Assembly (NCBI GenBank): GCA_942492025.1
Contig: CALODJ010000006.1
Location: 434,001 to 498,000, forward strand
DNA length: 64,000 nucleotides
From: JABDQW01 sp942492025
GTDB taxonomy: Bacteria; Pseudomonadota; Gammaproteobacteria; SZUA-229
Direction of reading: 5' to 3'
Below the pieces are notes generated by a model, which ran no database searches, was not told where the DNA came from, and saw nothing but the letters and a program-made list of their open reading frames with translations. Below are positions 52,965 to 61,784 of the stretch, piece by piece (position 1 is the first letter of the stretch; every line of letters starts with the position of its first letter). The position numbers and the translations under genes were made by a program.

Positions 52965-54038
52965 ATGAACACGCATCCTGTTAAACCTTTATTGGCTGTT
53001 TTGCTGCTACTCACCCTACAAAACGTGCAGGCTGAAGAGTCCGCCGGGCCCAGTGTCCGCGTCGATCCTTTACCGGGTGAGAAGCACTTCAAAACACTGC
53101 GGCAGTTGACCTTCGGTGGTCAGAATGCCGAAGCTTATTTCTCCCACGATGGTACGCAGCTTATTTTCCAGTCAACGCGTGATGAACTGCAATGTGATGC
53201 CATATTTCGAATGAACGCCGATGGCAGTGACGTCCGCCAGGTTTCATCGGGGCAGGGCGTTACGACCTGCGCGTTTATTTCACCCGATAACGGGTCGATT
53301 ATTTATGCCTCGACACATTTACAACACAAGCAGTGCCCGCCGAAGCCGGACTACTCGAAGGGCTATGTCTGGCCGTTGCACGCCGAGTACGACATTTTTA
53401 TAGCCGGGCCCGAGGGTGAGGATCCACAGCGTCTGACCAATAATACCGTTTATGATGCCGAGGCGGTGTACTCGCCCAAGGGTGACCGCATCGTTTTCAC
53501 ATCATTGCGCAGCGGCGACCTCGAATTGTATCTGATGAATCCTGATGGCAGTGTGGTAGAGCAGCTCACCGACCAGGCTGGCTATGACGGCGGTGCCTTT
53601 TTCTCGCTCGATGGTGAATGGATCGTATGGCGCGCGTCACGACCGCAAGGCGAAGCGTTGCAGGACTATCAGACGCTGTTGAATGAAGGGCTGATCCGGC
53701 CCGGAAAATTAGAGCTTTTCATCATGAATCTGACAGAACGCAAACCGATACAATTGACCGACAACGGTGCGGCCAATTTCGGTCCGTACTGGCATCCGGA
53801 TAGCAAGCACATCATATTCTCTTCCAATATGCATGACCCCAAGGGGCGGAATTTCGACCTCTATATGATCAATATCGACACTCGCAAGGTCGAACGCATC
53901 ACCAGCTACGAAGGTTTCGACGGTTTTCCGATGTTCTCACACGATGGCCGCAAGCTGGTGTTTGCATCGAATCGCCTGGGTAAGGTCGAGGGTGAGACCA
54001 ATGTTTTCATCGCTGACTTCGTTAGTAAAACGCAATAG
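52965..54038 (+). CDS. Exported TolB-like beta-propeller protein
   Basis: 357 codons with a signal peptide (PLLAVLLLLTLQNVQA). Repeated PD40 blades are visible: AYFSHDGTQLIFQSTRD, AVYSPKGDRIVFTSLRSGDLELYLMN, ALWHPD-type YWHPDSKHIIFSSNMHD and MFSHDGRKLVFASNR. It is not TolB itself, which is shorter in leader and lies in the tol operon. Being cotranscribed with the double peptidase suggests a substrate-binding or scaffold role (inference). Confidence 0.88.
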   Translation: MNTHPVKPLLAVLLLLTLQNVQAEESAGPSVRVDPLPGEKHFKTLRQLTFGGQNAEAYFSHDGTQLIFQSTRDELQCDAIFRMNADGSDVRQVSSGQGVTTCAFISPDNGSIIYASTHLQHKQCPPKPDYSKGYVWPLHAEYDIFIAGPEGEDPQRLTNNTVYDAEAVYSPKGDRIVFTSLRSGDLELYLMNPDGSVVEQLTDQAGYDGGAFFSLDGEWIVWRASRPQGEALQDYQTLLNEGLIRPGKLELFIMNLTERKPIQLTDNGAANFGPYWHPDSKHIIFSSNMHDPKGRNFDLYMINIDTRKVERITSYEGFDGFPMFSHDGRKLVFASNRLGKVEGETNVFIADFVSKTQ

Positions 54039-54079
54039 GACAAACAGAACCGTAAAACCGCCTGCATGCAGTTGAAATA

Positions 54080-54199
54080 ATGAAGAAGGTCTATGTGCAG
54101 GACTGCTATGCCGGCGCTGATCCTGAGTACCCCATACCGATCCGGATCATCACCGAGTACGACTGGCATAGCTTGTTCGCGCGTGTTGAGTGTGCCTGA
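54080..54199 (+). pseudogene. pckA: 39-codon scrap of ATP-type PEP carboxykinase
   Basis: The frame reads VYVQDCYAGADPEYPIPIRI, then ITEYDWHSLFAR. This matches a conserved internal block of ATP-dependent phosphoenolpyruvate carboxykinase (normally ending LFARNMFI), then diverges and stops. It is not long enough to be functional and begins with a chance ATG. It lies between the TolB-like gene and the regulator next to the carbon-fixation genes. Identification is from memory of the family. Confidence 0.7.
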
Positions 54200-54249
54200 G
54201 CGGGGATGACGCGTATGTGGGACAACCGTGTGTTGCGCTTGCCTGATCG

Positions 54250-54954
54250 TTATACAGCGATGTCGACCAGGGTCTCCAGGTCGAGGATTTTTATACTGCC
54301 GCGGTGTGTTTCGAGCAGGTTCTGTTTCTGCCAGCGTGATAAATGGCGCGATATAATTTCTCTCGCGGTGCCCAGTTCGGCAGCCATCTCGGATTGTGTC
54401 GATTGGACCAGCTGATCCGGGCCCATTTTTTCGACCAGAAGACCGGCCAGCCGGGATTCAACGCTGATAAATGCATGCTGCGCAAAGCGGTCGACAACCT
54501 GTCTGAAACGGGAACCGATGTTGTTGAATATCCAGCGTTGAAAGACACTGGATTGCGTCATCCATTGTTGAAAGTTCTCCTTCTCGGCCCAGCAAAACCA
54601 GCCATCCGTTTCAGCAACGGCAATGAAGCTGTACATTTCGTCATTGATCAGGTTGATCAATGAATGAATGCAGAGCTGTCCCGGTTCTATACGGTACAGC
54701 ACCATGGAACGCGATTGCGGATTCTGCAACTCGACGCGCACCACGCCGCTGCCGAGTAGCATAAAACGGTTGCACGGTTGACCGGGTTTGAACAAGACCT
54801 CATCCCGGGAGAAGCGCTTTTTCTTCCACCGGTAATTTTGCATGTCCGGTATCGAGCTGACCTCGGGGAAAACATTGGAAAGAACCTTGCGATCCGCCAG
54901 TTTGAATTCCAACGATGTTTCCGATTGCCCCATCAGCGCATCTCCAGCCCGCAT
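54250..54954 (-). CDS. Crp/Fnr-family transcription regulator
   Basis: 234 codons, Met8 (MGQSETSLEF) being an alternative start. Amino-terminal cyclic-nucleotide-binding-like domain (FKPGQPCNRFMLLGSGVVRV, HSLINLINDEMYSFIAVAETDGW) and a C-terminal winged helix (SEMAAELGTAREIISRHLSRW). No cluster of Cys residues for an iron-sulfur site, so it is not Fnr. It is last in line on the aclB-aclA strand and may regulate the island. Confidence 0.88.
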   Translation of the reverse strand: MRAGDALMGQSETSLEFKLADRKVLSNVFPEVSSIPDMQNYRWKKKRFSRDEVLFKPGQPCNRFMLLGSGVVRVELQNPQSRSMVLYRIEPGQLCIHSLINLINDEMYSFIAVAETDGWFCWAEKENFQQWMTQSSVFQRWIFNNIGSRFRQVVDRFAQHAFISVESRLAGLLVEKMGPDQLVQSTQSEMAAELGTAREIISRHLSRWQKQNLLETHRGSIKILDLETLVDIAV

Positions 54955-54979
54955 ATCACAGGAATGATTTGGATTTTAG

Positions 54980-55013
54980 CCCGCATTTCGCGTCCCCTGG
55001 TGAGAAATGCGGC
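54980..55013. mobile_element. Minimal A-type hairpin at the aclA stop
   Basis: CCCGCATTTCGCG ... CCTGGTGAGAAATGCGGC, 34 bases, flanked by TTAG on both sides (54976-54979 and 55014-55017). The right flank contains the complement of the aclA stop codon. It would form a hairpin at the 3-prime end of the aclBA message. Another degenerate end (CCCGCATATCACAGG) lies at 54949-54963. Confidence 0.7.
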
Positions 55014-56924
55014 TTAGGAGGCTTCCGGGGTGTCGTCACGGGCAGTGGCTACATCGTAGAGAATGTCGTCGAAGGGATGGCGGTACATCGGCATGTTGAG
55101 GCGTTTTTCATCGAGGATATGGCCGATGAAACCAATGGAGCGCCCGAGTACGAAAAATGCGTTGAGGGTGCCCGACTCGATGAACTGGTCGATCTGTTCC
55201 TCGCTGTAATCCAGGCTGCGCCACATGTCCACCATCAGGACGCCAACGGTGCCGTCAACGTTGAGGATCAGAGTATCTTTCTTTTTCGTGGTTTGCGCTT
55301 CCACTTCGAGCGCGTAGTCCAGTAGTCGCGTCGCAGGAAAGTGTGCGCGTGCGTAGCGCTTCAGGCCCTCGACCCGCAGGTCAGGATTTTTGGTTGATTT
55401 GATGCGGTGGCCAATGCCTGGTATGACCATGCCCTGTTCGGCCATGTAGTCGATGAATTCATCGGCGGCCAGGCCCTTGTCCACACCCAGCTTGAAATAC
55501 TGTGCTGCGCCATCGATGGCGCCCCCGAAGCGCGGACCGATAGTCAACAATCCGGTCACGAGTGCACTGATGATGTCCTTACCGGCTCGTGCGGTCACGC
55601 GCGCGTTATGCGCACCGCTGACTGCCGGGCCGTGATCGGCCACGGTCTTGATCACGGTTTCCAGAAAGTCGCTGGCCCATTGCGGATAGCGTTGTTTGAA
55701 CCACAGCAGGGTGATGACATCGCCGATACCGTAGCCGGTGTCCGGTGTTGCCACAGAGCTGATCGGGATACCGGCGTACGTGGCTTCCTCGCCTCGATCG
55801 TCGGAGATGGTGCAGGTGAAGTGCGTTCCCTTGCGCACGCGGCCGGCATTGAGCGCGGTCTTGCAGTCTTCCGGCAACGGTGTAATGACGGGCTCCCTGA
55901 TGTCTTCGATGATGCCCTCGGCGTGCAACTCGCTGTGTACCGCATTGATGATTTCGGGCAGGTCGTTGAAACTACGCGGTACGCGAATGCCGGCGTCACG
56001 CATCGCTGCGTTCTTGGTGCGGGCCATTTCCCGCTCATTGTTGGCGTTGGCGCCGGCGTGGCCGAACTGCACACCCGTTGAAAAATGACTCGCGATCGTG
56101 CCCACGCACCAGCCGATCACCGGTTTGGTGATTCTGCCGTCTTGAATCGCTTCGATAACACGATACTCTTCGGTACCACCAACTTCGCCGAGCATGAGCA
56201 GGTATTTGACGGCGGGGTTCTGCTGCATGCGTAACATGTGCGTGAGAAAACCGGAACCGGCAAAACGGTCACCTCCAATGGCAACGCCTTCGCTGATACC
56301 GTCGGCATTCAGGGCGATGGTGTGGGCCAGTTCGTTGAACAGTCCGCCGGAACGCGTCACCAGACCACACGAACCTGCGCGGTGCAGCTTGCTGGCGATG
56401 ATGTTTTCAATCGTGCCGCCGATATTGGCGATCTTGAACGCACCCGGTGAGATAGCACCCACCGTGGCCGGACCGATGATCAGTTTGTTCAGGCTCTGGG
56501 CACGCTGCTTCAGTGCGCGCGCGTGCCGCTCCGGAATGCCCTCGGCAGTAATCATGATGGTGTTTATGCCCGGAATATCGAGTGCCTCGTTACTGACTCG
56601 GTAAGCTCGTCGGAAGGACGCAAAATTCAACAGCACGTCAGCCTGCGGATGTTGCGCGATGGCTGCCGCGCTGGAGTTGTAGATCGGTATCAGGATCTCG
56701 CTGTTGCCGAAAAAGAACTTGCCGAAGCGGTTGCTGCTGGTCGGAGACACGATTGCTGCGACCGAGGGTCGTTCGCGTCCGATCAGGGTGTCGTAGTCGA
56801 GCATGCGTTGGATCGCGTTCTGGTGATTGTTCCAGAATATCGCCTGTGTGTTTCGTGTGAACAAGCCGGTTACGCTCAAGTAGGCCACGCTGTTGGTTGA
56901 AGTGGAATGCTGATCCAGGTTCAT
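55014..56924 (-). CDS. aclA: ATP-citrate lyase, large subunit
   Basis: 636 residues from ATG 56924, which has GGAGG nine bases upstream; an in-frame TTG upstream lies before that site and is not used. Amino-terminal half resembles the succinyl-CoA synthetase alpha part of ACL: VTRSGGLFNELAH, GEVGGTEEYRVIEAI and FGHAGANANNE with the phosphorylated His (about residue 289). C-terminal half is the citrate-synthase-like part (GPAVSGAHNARVTARAGKD, GPRFGGAIDGAA, GHRIKSTKNPD). With AclB it cleaves citrate, using ATP and CoA, to acetyl-CoA and oxaloacetate, the key step of the reductive TCA cycle. 24 bases follow aclB; same operon. Confidence 0.95.
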   Translation of the reverse strand: MNLDQHSTSTNSVAYLSVTGLFTRNTQAIFWNNHQNAIQRMLDYDTLIGRERPSVAAIVSPTSSNRFGKFFFGNSEILIPIYNSSAAAIAQHPQADVLLNFASFRRAYRVSNEALDIPGINTIMITAEGIPERHARALKQRAQSLNKLIIGPATVGAISPGAFKIANIGGTIENIIASKLHRAGSCGLVTRSGGLFNELAHTIALNADGISEGVAIGGDRFAGSGFLTHMLRMQQNPAVKYLLMLGEVGGTEEYRVIEAIQDGRITKPVIGWCVGTIASHFSTGVQFGHAGANANNEREMARTKNAAMRDAGIRVPRSFNDLPEIINAVHSELHAEGIIEDIREPVITPLPEDCKTALNAGRVRKGTHFTCTISDDRGEEATYAGIPISSVATPDTGYGIGDVITLLWFKQRYPQWASDFLETVIKTVADHGPAVSGAHNARVTARAGKDIISALVTGLLTIGPRFGGAIDGAAQYFKLGVDKGLAADEFIDYMAEQGMVIPGIGHRIKSTKNPDLRVEGLKRYARAHFPATRLLDYALEVEAQTTKKKDTLILNVDGTVGVLMVDMWRSLDYSEEQIDQFIESGTLNAFFVLGRSIGFIGHILDEKRLNMPMYRHPFDDILYDVATARDDTPEAS

Positions 56925-56948
56925 GGATAACTGCCTCCGGGGCAATAG

Positions 56949-58253
56949 TTATGCGGCCAATGCCATTCTGACGATATCGGTCATGTGTGTTTCGGGGCCA
57001 TAAACCTCGATCGGCATACCGAGTTCAGCCGCGGCCTTTTGCATGTTGCGCAGGCCGACTTCGTAGTTCGGACCACCACGGCGCACATAGATGCGCACAC
57101 CCACGGCTTTCAAGGCCTCATGGTATTTGCGCAGGGCCTGGATAATGCCGGTGAAGGTCTTGGCGACGTCGGTGAAATTGGCGATGGCGCCGCCGATGAT
57201 CAGCAACTTGTCGCGCCCTTGTGGATCGGGGCTGCGCGTCATCAGGTCGAGCAGTGTTTCGGTATATGCGCGGGTTTCCTGGGTGCTCGGATTGCCCGAA
57301 TACTCGCCATAGTTGGCGAGTTCGTCTGCGCCAATCAGGTCAGTGATGGTGTCGGCGTAAACCACCGAAGCGCCTCCGCCAGCAACCAGCATCCAGACCC
57401 GGCCGTGCGGTTTGAGCACGGTCAGCTTGAGCGAGGCACCACTTTTTTCATCCATGGCCTTGATCTGATTTTCCTCCGGTCCCGGTGCTTTCATGCCGAA
57501 CGGGGTCGGGAAATACAATGGGCCCCAGCGTTTGTCCATCAGAAAGCCGGCGGTATCGTCGACTTTGGCGACCAGGTCCAGCAGATGGACTTCATCAGCG
57601 TCGAAATAGAACGGGTTGACTTCCAGGTAGGTAAAATGCTGGTCGCGAAAAAAGCGGTAAAAGTCAGTGGCGAAAACGGCGAAACGCTCCGGTTCGGAGG
57701 CCGCGTCAGGTACTGCAGCCTTGATCAGGCGGGTCAATTCATCGTCAGTGACAAACGGTGGAATTTCGATTTGTCGAACAGTATCCCAGTTGTCCTCGAT
57801 GTCGACGCCGCCGTGCGTGCTCATCGAGAGCATGTCACCGCTGTCGCCCATTTCCAGCGCAATATAGTACTCGGCTCCGCTGTCGTGGGAAATGAAACGC
57901 TCAACGATGAAGCGGCTCAGTATCCCGCTCTGGCCACTGAGCAGAGTGGTGGTTTGCGTCCGCTTGTCGTCGATCCAGCGGGCCGCGTCTTCCAGGTGGA
58001 CGTCACCCGGTGAGTTGATCTCGTACAGAACCAGACCGTTGAGCCCACGCTTGCCAAACACCATATCCGGTTTGGCGACCAGTGGGCCTGCTTGCAGCCA
58101 GTCATGTTCACCGCTTGCGGCCAGTGCTCTCAACTCATTTCCATCGGCGACACTGACTGAATTGAAGCTATAGTTGAACTGACCAAAGTGCCTCGACCAG
58201 TCATTGTGTATGATGCGTTTGCCGTCGTACTCCCGTATCGCCCGTTGAGCCAT
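56949..58253 (-). CDS. aclB: ATP-citrate lyase, small (ATP-grasp) subunit
   Basis: 434 codons. LVAKPDMVFGKRGLNGLV is the ATP-grasp start of the ACL family; VHLEDAARWIDDK, LEVNPF and the end YVRRGGPNYEVGLRNMQ and GPETHMTDIV match the corresponding part of animal and Chlorobium ACL. It binds ATP and CoA. It precedes aclA as in green sulfur bacteria. About 35 residues longer than the Chlorobium subunit (about 398), which fits the divergent type II group reported for tubeworm symbionts; typing is inference. Confidence 0.93.
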   Translation of the reverse strand: MAQRAIREYDGKRIIHNDWSRHFGQFNYSFNSVSVADGNELRALAASGEHDWLQAGPLVAKPDMVFGKRGLNGLVLYEINSPGDVHLEDAARWIDDKRTQTTTLLSGQSGILSRFIVERFISHDSGAEYYIALEMGDSGDMLSMSTHGGVDIEDNWDTVRQIEIPPFVTDDELTRLIKAAVPDAASEPERFAVFATDFYRFFRDQHFTYLEVNPFYFDADEVHLLDLVAKVDDTAGFLMDKRWGPLYFPTPFGMKAPGPEENQIKAMDEKSGASLKLTVLKPHGRVWMLVAGGGASVVYADTITDLIGADELANYGEYSGNPSTQETRAYTETLLDLMTRSPDPQGRDKLLIIGGAIANFTDVAKTFTGIIQALRKYHEALKAVGVRIYVRRGGPNYEVGLRNMQKAAAELGMPIEVYGPETHMTDIVRMALAA

Positions 58254-58561
58254 AGCCCGTATTCACCTTTTTTTTATGAAAGTCCGAGGCCTATATCTAC
58301 CATGTTAGCCGCGTTGCAGGCTTGATCCTCGTTAACTTTTTATACGCCCGTGCGCTACCAAACTGACTTATTCCACTTTTTTTACACGGTCTGTCAGGTG
58401 TGGCCTGTACTCTCTTCAACGCCAACGGCAGAACACCCGTTCGATAGCTAGCTTGGCTGATTGACTGACAGCGATGGAAACAGGATCGTCGCTGGTACGG
58501 TGTACTGCTTAATCATCGTATCTGTTATGCTCAACGCAACAGTATTAACAGCTCTTCAGTC
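58254..58561. promoter_or_regulatory. Divergent promoter region aclBA / korAB
   Basis: 308 bases between the two carbon-fixation operons. A putative -10 (TATGCT, 58526-58531) in the motif ATCGTATCTGTTATGCT lies about 30 bases before korA. A T-rich tract (58269-58276) lies near aclB. A shared control region would allow joint regulation; no clear palindromic Crp-type site was found. Confidence 0.5.
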
Positions 58562-60490
58562 GTGAACCAAGTAATCAGAAACCTGGCCTGGCGTATAGGT
58601 GGTCCCCAGGGCAGCGGTGTTAACCGCATAGCCAGGCTGTTCGCGCGTGCCTGCGCATCACAGGGTGCGGAGTTGATCTGTCGTCGTGAATACCATTCCA
58701 ACATCATGGGCCGGCACAGTTACAATGACATTTTGATGGGATCGTTGCCGGTCAGTAGTCATCGTGAGTCGACCGATGTCCTGGTGACTTTCGATGCAGA
58801 AACGCTGTGTCGTCATGCCCAGAGCGTGACTGAATCCGGTTTTTTACTCTATTCGGATAGCGATGCCGATGTCCGGCTTCAGCGTCTATCCTACCTTGAT
58901 GAGCGTCTGCGTGATGATATCAGCGCCAGGCTCAGGCTAAACCGCTTGCCCGAGAGCACGCAAGGGCTGCTGCAAATGGTCGAGCAAGCCGGCGTTACCG
59001 CAATCCGCGTGCCTTATCAAAGTTTACTGTCCCGGCTGGGCGATGAACTGGGTTTACCCAAAAAAGCCGTCAGCGCAACGCTGAATATGCTTGCGGTTGC
59101 TGTCTCGGCCGCGTTGTTGAAGCTGCCGGAGCAGCTGTTGCTGACAGCTGTGAATACAAGCTTTGCCAAAAAACCAGACATCATCCAGATGAATCATCAG
59201 GCAGTATCCATCGCCTACCAGTATGTTTTGGCGCATCTTGAGCAGCAGGATCTACGCGTACCTGCGAATGGTGCTGCGGGACAACGTCTATTGCTGAATG
59301 CGACGCAGAGCGTGGCCCTGGGTAAACTGGCGGCGGGTATGGGCTTTCAGAGTTATTATCCGATCAGTCCCGCGACGGACGAGAGCACCTTTCTGGAGGC
59401 TCATGCGGATGTCCGCTTGACCACGGGCGAGGCTGCCGGGCCGCTGGTGCTGCAGGTCGAGGATGAACTCGCGGCAATCAATATGGCTAATGGTGCAGCG
59501 TTGACCGGCGCACGCAGTGCCACCGCCACCTCGGGGCCGGGATTGTCGCTGATGGCCGAGGGTCTGGGCTGGGCGGGTATGAACGAGGTGCCGCTGGTCG
59601 TGACACTGTACCAGCGCGGCGGGCCGTCCACGGGTATGCCAACCCGCACCGATCAGGCTGATCTGCTGTTTGCGTTGCACGCCGGTCATGGTGAGTTTCC
59701 CCGTATCATGCTCGCTTCGGGCGATGTGGCCTCGTGTTTTTATGATGCGGCTCAGGCCTTCGATTATGCCGAGCGTTATCAGATGCCGGTCATTCATATG
59801 TTGGATAAGGCGTTGACCAGTACCTTGCAGACCGTGCCCGTTTTTCAAGCGTCGCGTCTGGCGATTGAACGTGGGGAACTGGCCGCTGCACCGCAGCACG
59901 ATCGGGGCATCGATCGCTTCGCCCTGACTGCATCGGGGCTGTCGCCACGGCCGCTACTGGGTCAGGTCGATGGCCAGCACTGGTTGACCGGGGTCGAACA
60001 TTCAGAGCAGGGGCAGGTGACCGAAGATCCGGTGCTGCGAGAAAGCATGATGGAAAAACGGGCGAAAAAACTCGCGCTTGCTGCGGCCGAAATTCCGTTA
60101 TCCGAAAAACTCGAAATCCTCGGTGATGAAGATGCAGCCTTAACCGTGTTTACCTGGGGTTCCAATAAAGGCGCTGTCGTCGATGCGATGCATCGCTTGT
60201 CTGATAAGGGTATCCGTGCCCGCGCCGTACAACTGCGTCTGTTGTGGCCGTTTCCCACCGAGGCCGTGCTGGGATTACTGGATAGTTCTAAACCCTCGGT
60301 CCTGGTCGAGTGTACCTGTTCGGGACAGCTGAATACCCTGTTTCGACAGCAGGCAGGACGAGGCTGTGATCACCAGGTGCTGAAATACAACGGGCGTCCC
60401 ATCTCGGGTGAAGCACTGTTCCCGGTGTTGCAGGCTATCCATGCCGGTGAGGCTGAATCGCGTATCGTGCTGCGCAATGCCTGTGAGTGA
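58562..60490 (+). CDS. korA: 2-oxoacid:acceptor oxidoreductase, fused gamma-alpha subunit
   Basis: 642 codons from GTG 58562. Residues about 1-190 are the gamma (POR) domain (WRIGGPQGSGVNRIARLFA, REYHSNIMGRHSY); residues about 240-640 are the alpha part (YYPISPATDESTFLEAHA, ARSATATSGPGLSLMAEG, RGGPSTGMPTRTDQADL). This gamma-alpha fusion with a separate beta subunit is typical of 2-oxoglutarate:ferredoxin oxidoreductase (Kor). In the reductive TCA direction it carboxylates succinyl-CoA using reduced ferredoxin. The next gene follows by nine bases. Substrate (2-oxoglutarate rather than pyruvate) is inferred from architecture and neighbours. Confidence 0.92.
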   Translation: MNQVIRNLAWRIGGPQGSGVNRIARLFARACASQGAELICRREYHSNIMGRHSYNDILMGSLPVSSHRESTDVLVTFDAETLCRHAQSVTESGFLLYSDSDADVRLQRLSYLDERLRDDISARLRLNRLPESTQGLLQMVEQAGVTAIRVPYQSLLSRLGDELGLPKKAVSATLNMLAVAVSAALLKLPEQLLLTAVNTSFAKKPDIIQMNHQAVSIAYQYVLAHLEQQDLRVPANGAAGQRLLLNATQSVALGKLAAGMGFQSYYPISPATDESTFLEAHADVRLTTGEAAGPLVLQVEDELAAINMANGAALTGARSATATSGPGLSLMAEGLGWAGMNEVPLVVTLYQRGGPSTGMPTRTDQADLLFALHAGHGEFPRIMLASGDVASCFYDAAQAFDYAERYQMPVIHMLDKALTSTLQTVPVFQASRLAIERGELAAAPQHDRGIDRFALTASGLSPRPLLGQVDGQHWLTGVEHSEQGQVTEDPVLRESMMEKRAKKLALAAAEIPLSEKLEILGDEDAALTVFTWGSNKGAVVDAMHRLSDKGIRARAVQLRLLWPFPTEAVLGLLDSSKPSVLVECTCSGQLNTLFRQQAGRGCDHQVLKYNGRPISGEALFPVLQAIHAGEAESRIVLRNACE

Positions 60491-60499
60491 GCGTCTGCG

Positions 60500-61453
60500 A
60501 TGAAAGATGACCCGGTCAAGATGGAATTAACCTACAAGGACTATCAATCGAATTATATCAATGACTGGTGTGCCGGCTGTGGTGACCACGGTATTCTGCG
60601 GGCGCTGGAAAAGGCCATGGCCGAACTCGGCCTGGCGACAGATCAGACGGCCGTTTTCGGCGGTATTGGTTGTTCGGGTAAAACGCCGTATTACCTTAAT
60701 ACCTGTGGTGTTCATACGCTGCACGGCCGGGTGCTGTCCTTCGCGGCCGGTGCCAAACTGGCCAATCCTGCATTGAATGTGATTGCCATCGGGGGTGATG
60801 GAGACGGCCTCTCCATTGGAGCCGGGCATTTCGTCAACAGCGGACGACGTAATCTGGATATGCTCTACATCATGTTCAATAACGGTGTGTATGGCTTGAC
60901 CAAAGGCCAGCCCGCGCCGACGCTCAGAATCGGTGAAAAAACCCGAAGTATGGCGCGAAGCAATATCCAGGCGCATGTGAACCCGGTTCTGCTGGCCATG
61001 GTCTCTGGATATACCTGGATCGGACGTGGTTATGCTTATGATGTAGCGGCCCTGTCCGGCCTGATATCTGCAGCGATACAACATCCGGGCATCGCCTTTC
61101 TCGATGTGCTGCAACCCTGTCCCAAATACAATGACATCCACACCAGGGACTGGTACGCAGACAGACTCTACACCCTGCAGGACGACGGTCACCAGGCATT
61201 GATCACACCAGACACGGATGCGGCTTTGGCACAGCAGCGCTTTAATCAGGCTCTGATCCTGGCCCAGCAATGGGGTGAACGCATACCTGTCGGCATCTTT
61301 CTACAGGACCTGTCCCGGCCTGATTTTCAATCGCAGATGGCACAGGTCGAACCTGCCTGTGCCGACAGACCTCCCTGTCGTCAAGCGGTCGCCGATGCCA
61401 GTGGCAATACCCTGGTTGATCTGGGCCCCTTGTTCGGCGAGTTAAAGATCTAG
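60500..61453 (+). CDS. korB: 2-oxoacid:acceptor oxidoreductase, beta (thiamine-pyrophosphate) subunit
   Basis: 317 codons. Motifs of the beta subunit: WCAGCGDHGILRAL, GGIGCSGKTP, the TPP/Mg motif GGDGDGLSIGAGHF ... NNGVYGLTKGQ and LDVLQPCPKYND. No ferredoxin-type 4Fe-4S domain; the few Cys residues (CAGC, GCSG, PCPK) may hold one cluster as in KorB. It partners KorA. Its TAG stop is in the CTAG that flanks an A element. Confidence 0.93.
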   Translation: MKDDPVKMELTYKDYQSNYINDWCAGCGDHGILRALEKAMAELGLATDQTAVFGGIGCSGKTPYYLNTCGVHTLHGRVLSFAAGAKLANPALNVIAIGGDGDGLSIGAGHFVNSGRRNLDMLYIMFNNGVYGLTKGQPAPTLRIGEKTRSMARSNIQAHVNPVLLAMVSGYTWIGRGYAYDVAALSGLISAAIQHPGIAFLDVLQPCPKYNDIHTRDWYADRLYTLQDDGHQALITPDTDAALAQQRFNQALILAQQWGERIPVGIFLQDLSRPDFQSQMAQVEPACADRPPCRQAVADASGNTLVDLGPLFGELKI

Positions 61454-61759
61454 CCCGCATTTCTCACCAGGCGGCGTCGAATACTGATAAGGCACTAGTC
61501 CATTTAGGAGTATCCAGATGATCAGAAATACAGTGTGTTATTCAAACAGGCCTATCACGGTTCAGGCTGGTCTTCGTTTGCATGAGATCGTAGGGTGCGC
61601 TGTGCGCACCGTGAATCCTCAGTGTGCTGGTCTGTTTCGGTGCGCACGGCGCACCCTGCGGCCGCTTCGCCCAAGCTATTGCTACGCTTTTCGATCCAGA
61701 GCGGCGCTTACGAACACGAATCCTGCGCCTGCTCCCGTGATCCTGGTGAGAAATGCGGG
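61454..61759. mobile_element. Element family A with nested family B palindrome
   Basis: 306 bases, perfect 18-bp terminal repeats. Left flank CTAG (61450-61453) includes the korB stop codon; right flank is CCAG. A B palindrome occupies 61591-61657 (one mismatch), at the same interior position as in the 39392-39693 copy. Confidence 0.85.
61591..61657. repeat. Palindromic repeat family B inside an A element
   Basis: TAGGGTGCGCTGTGCGCACC (61591-61610) pairs, with one mismatch, with 61639-61657. Confidence 0.8.
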
Positions 61760-61784
61760 CCAGCTGTGATTTCTCACACCCAGT

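Noticed and set aside
55407..56081. Plus-strand frame of about 224 codons opposite aclA
   Set aside because: Antisense shadow; aclA is certain from its motifs.
57000..58013. Long plus-strand frame (about 340 codons) opposite aclB
   Set aside because: Antisense shadow of a highly conserved GC-rich gene; the aclB frame has clear family motifs.
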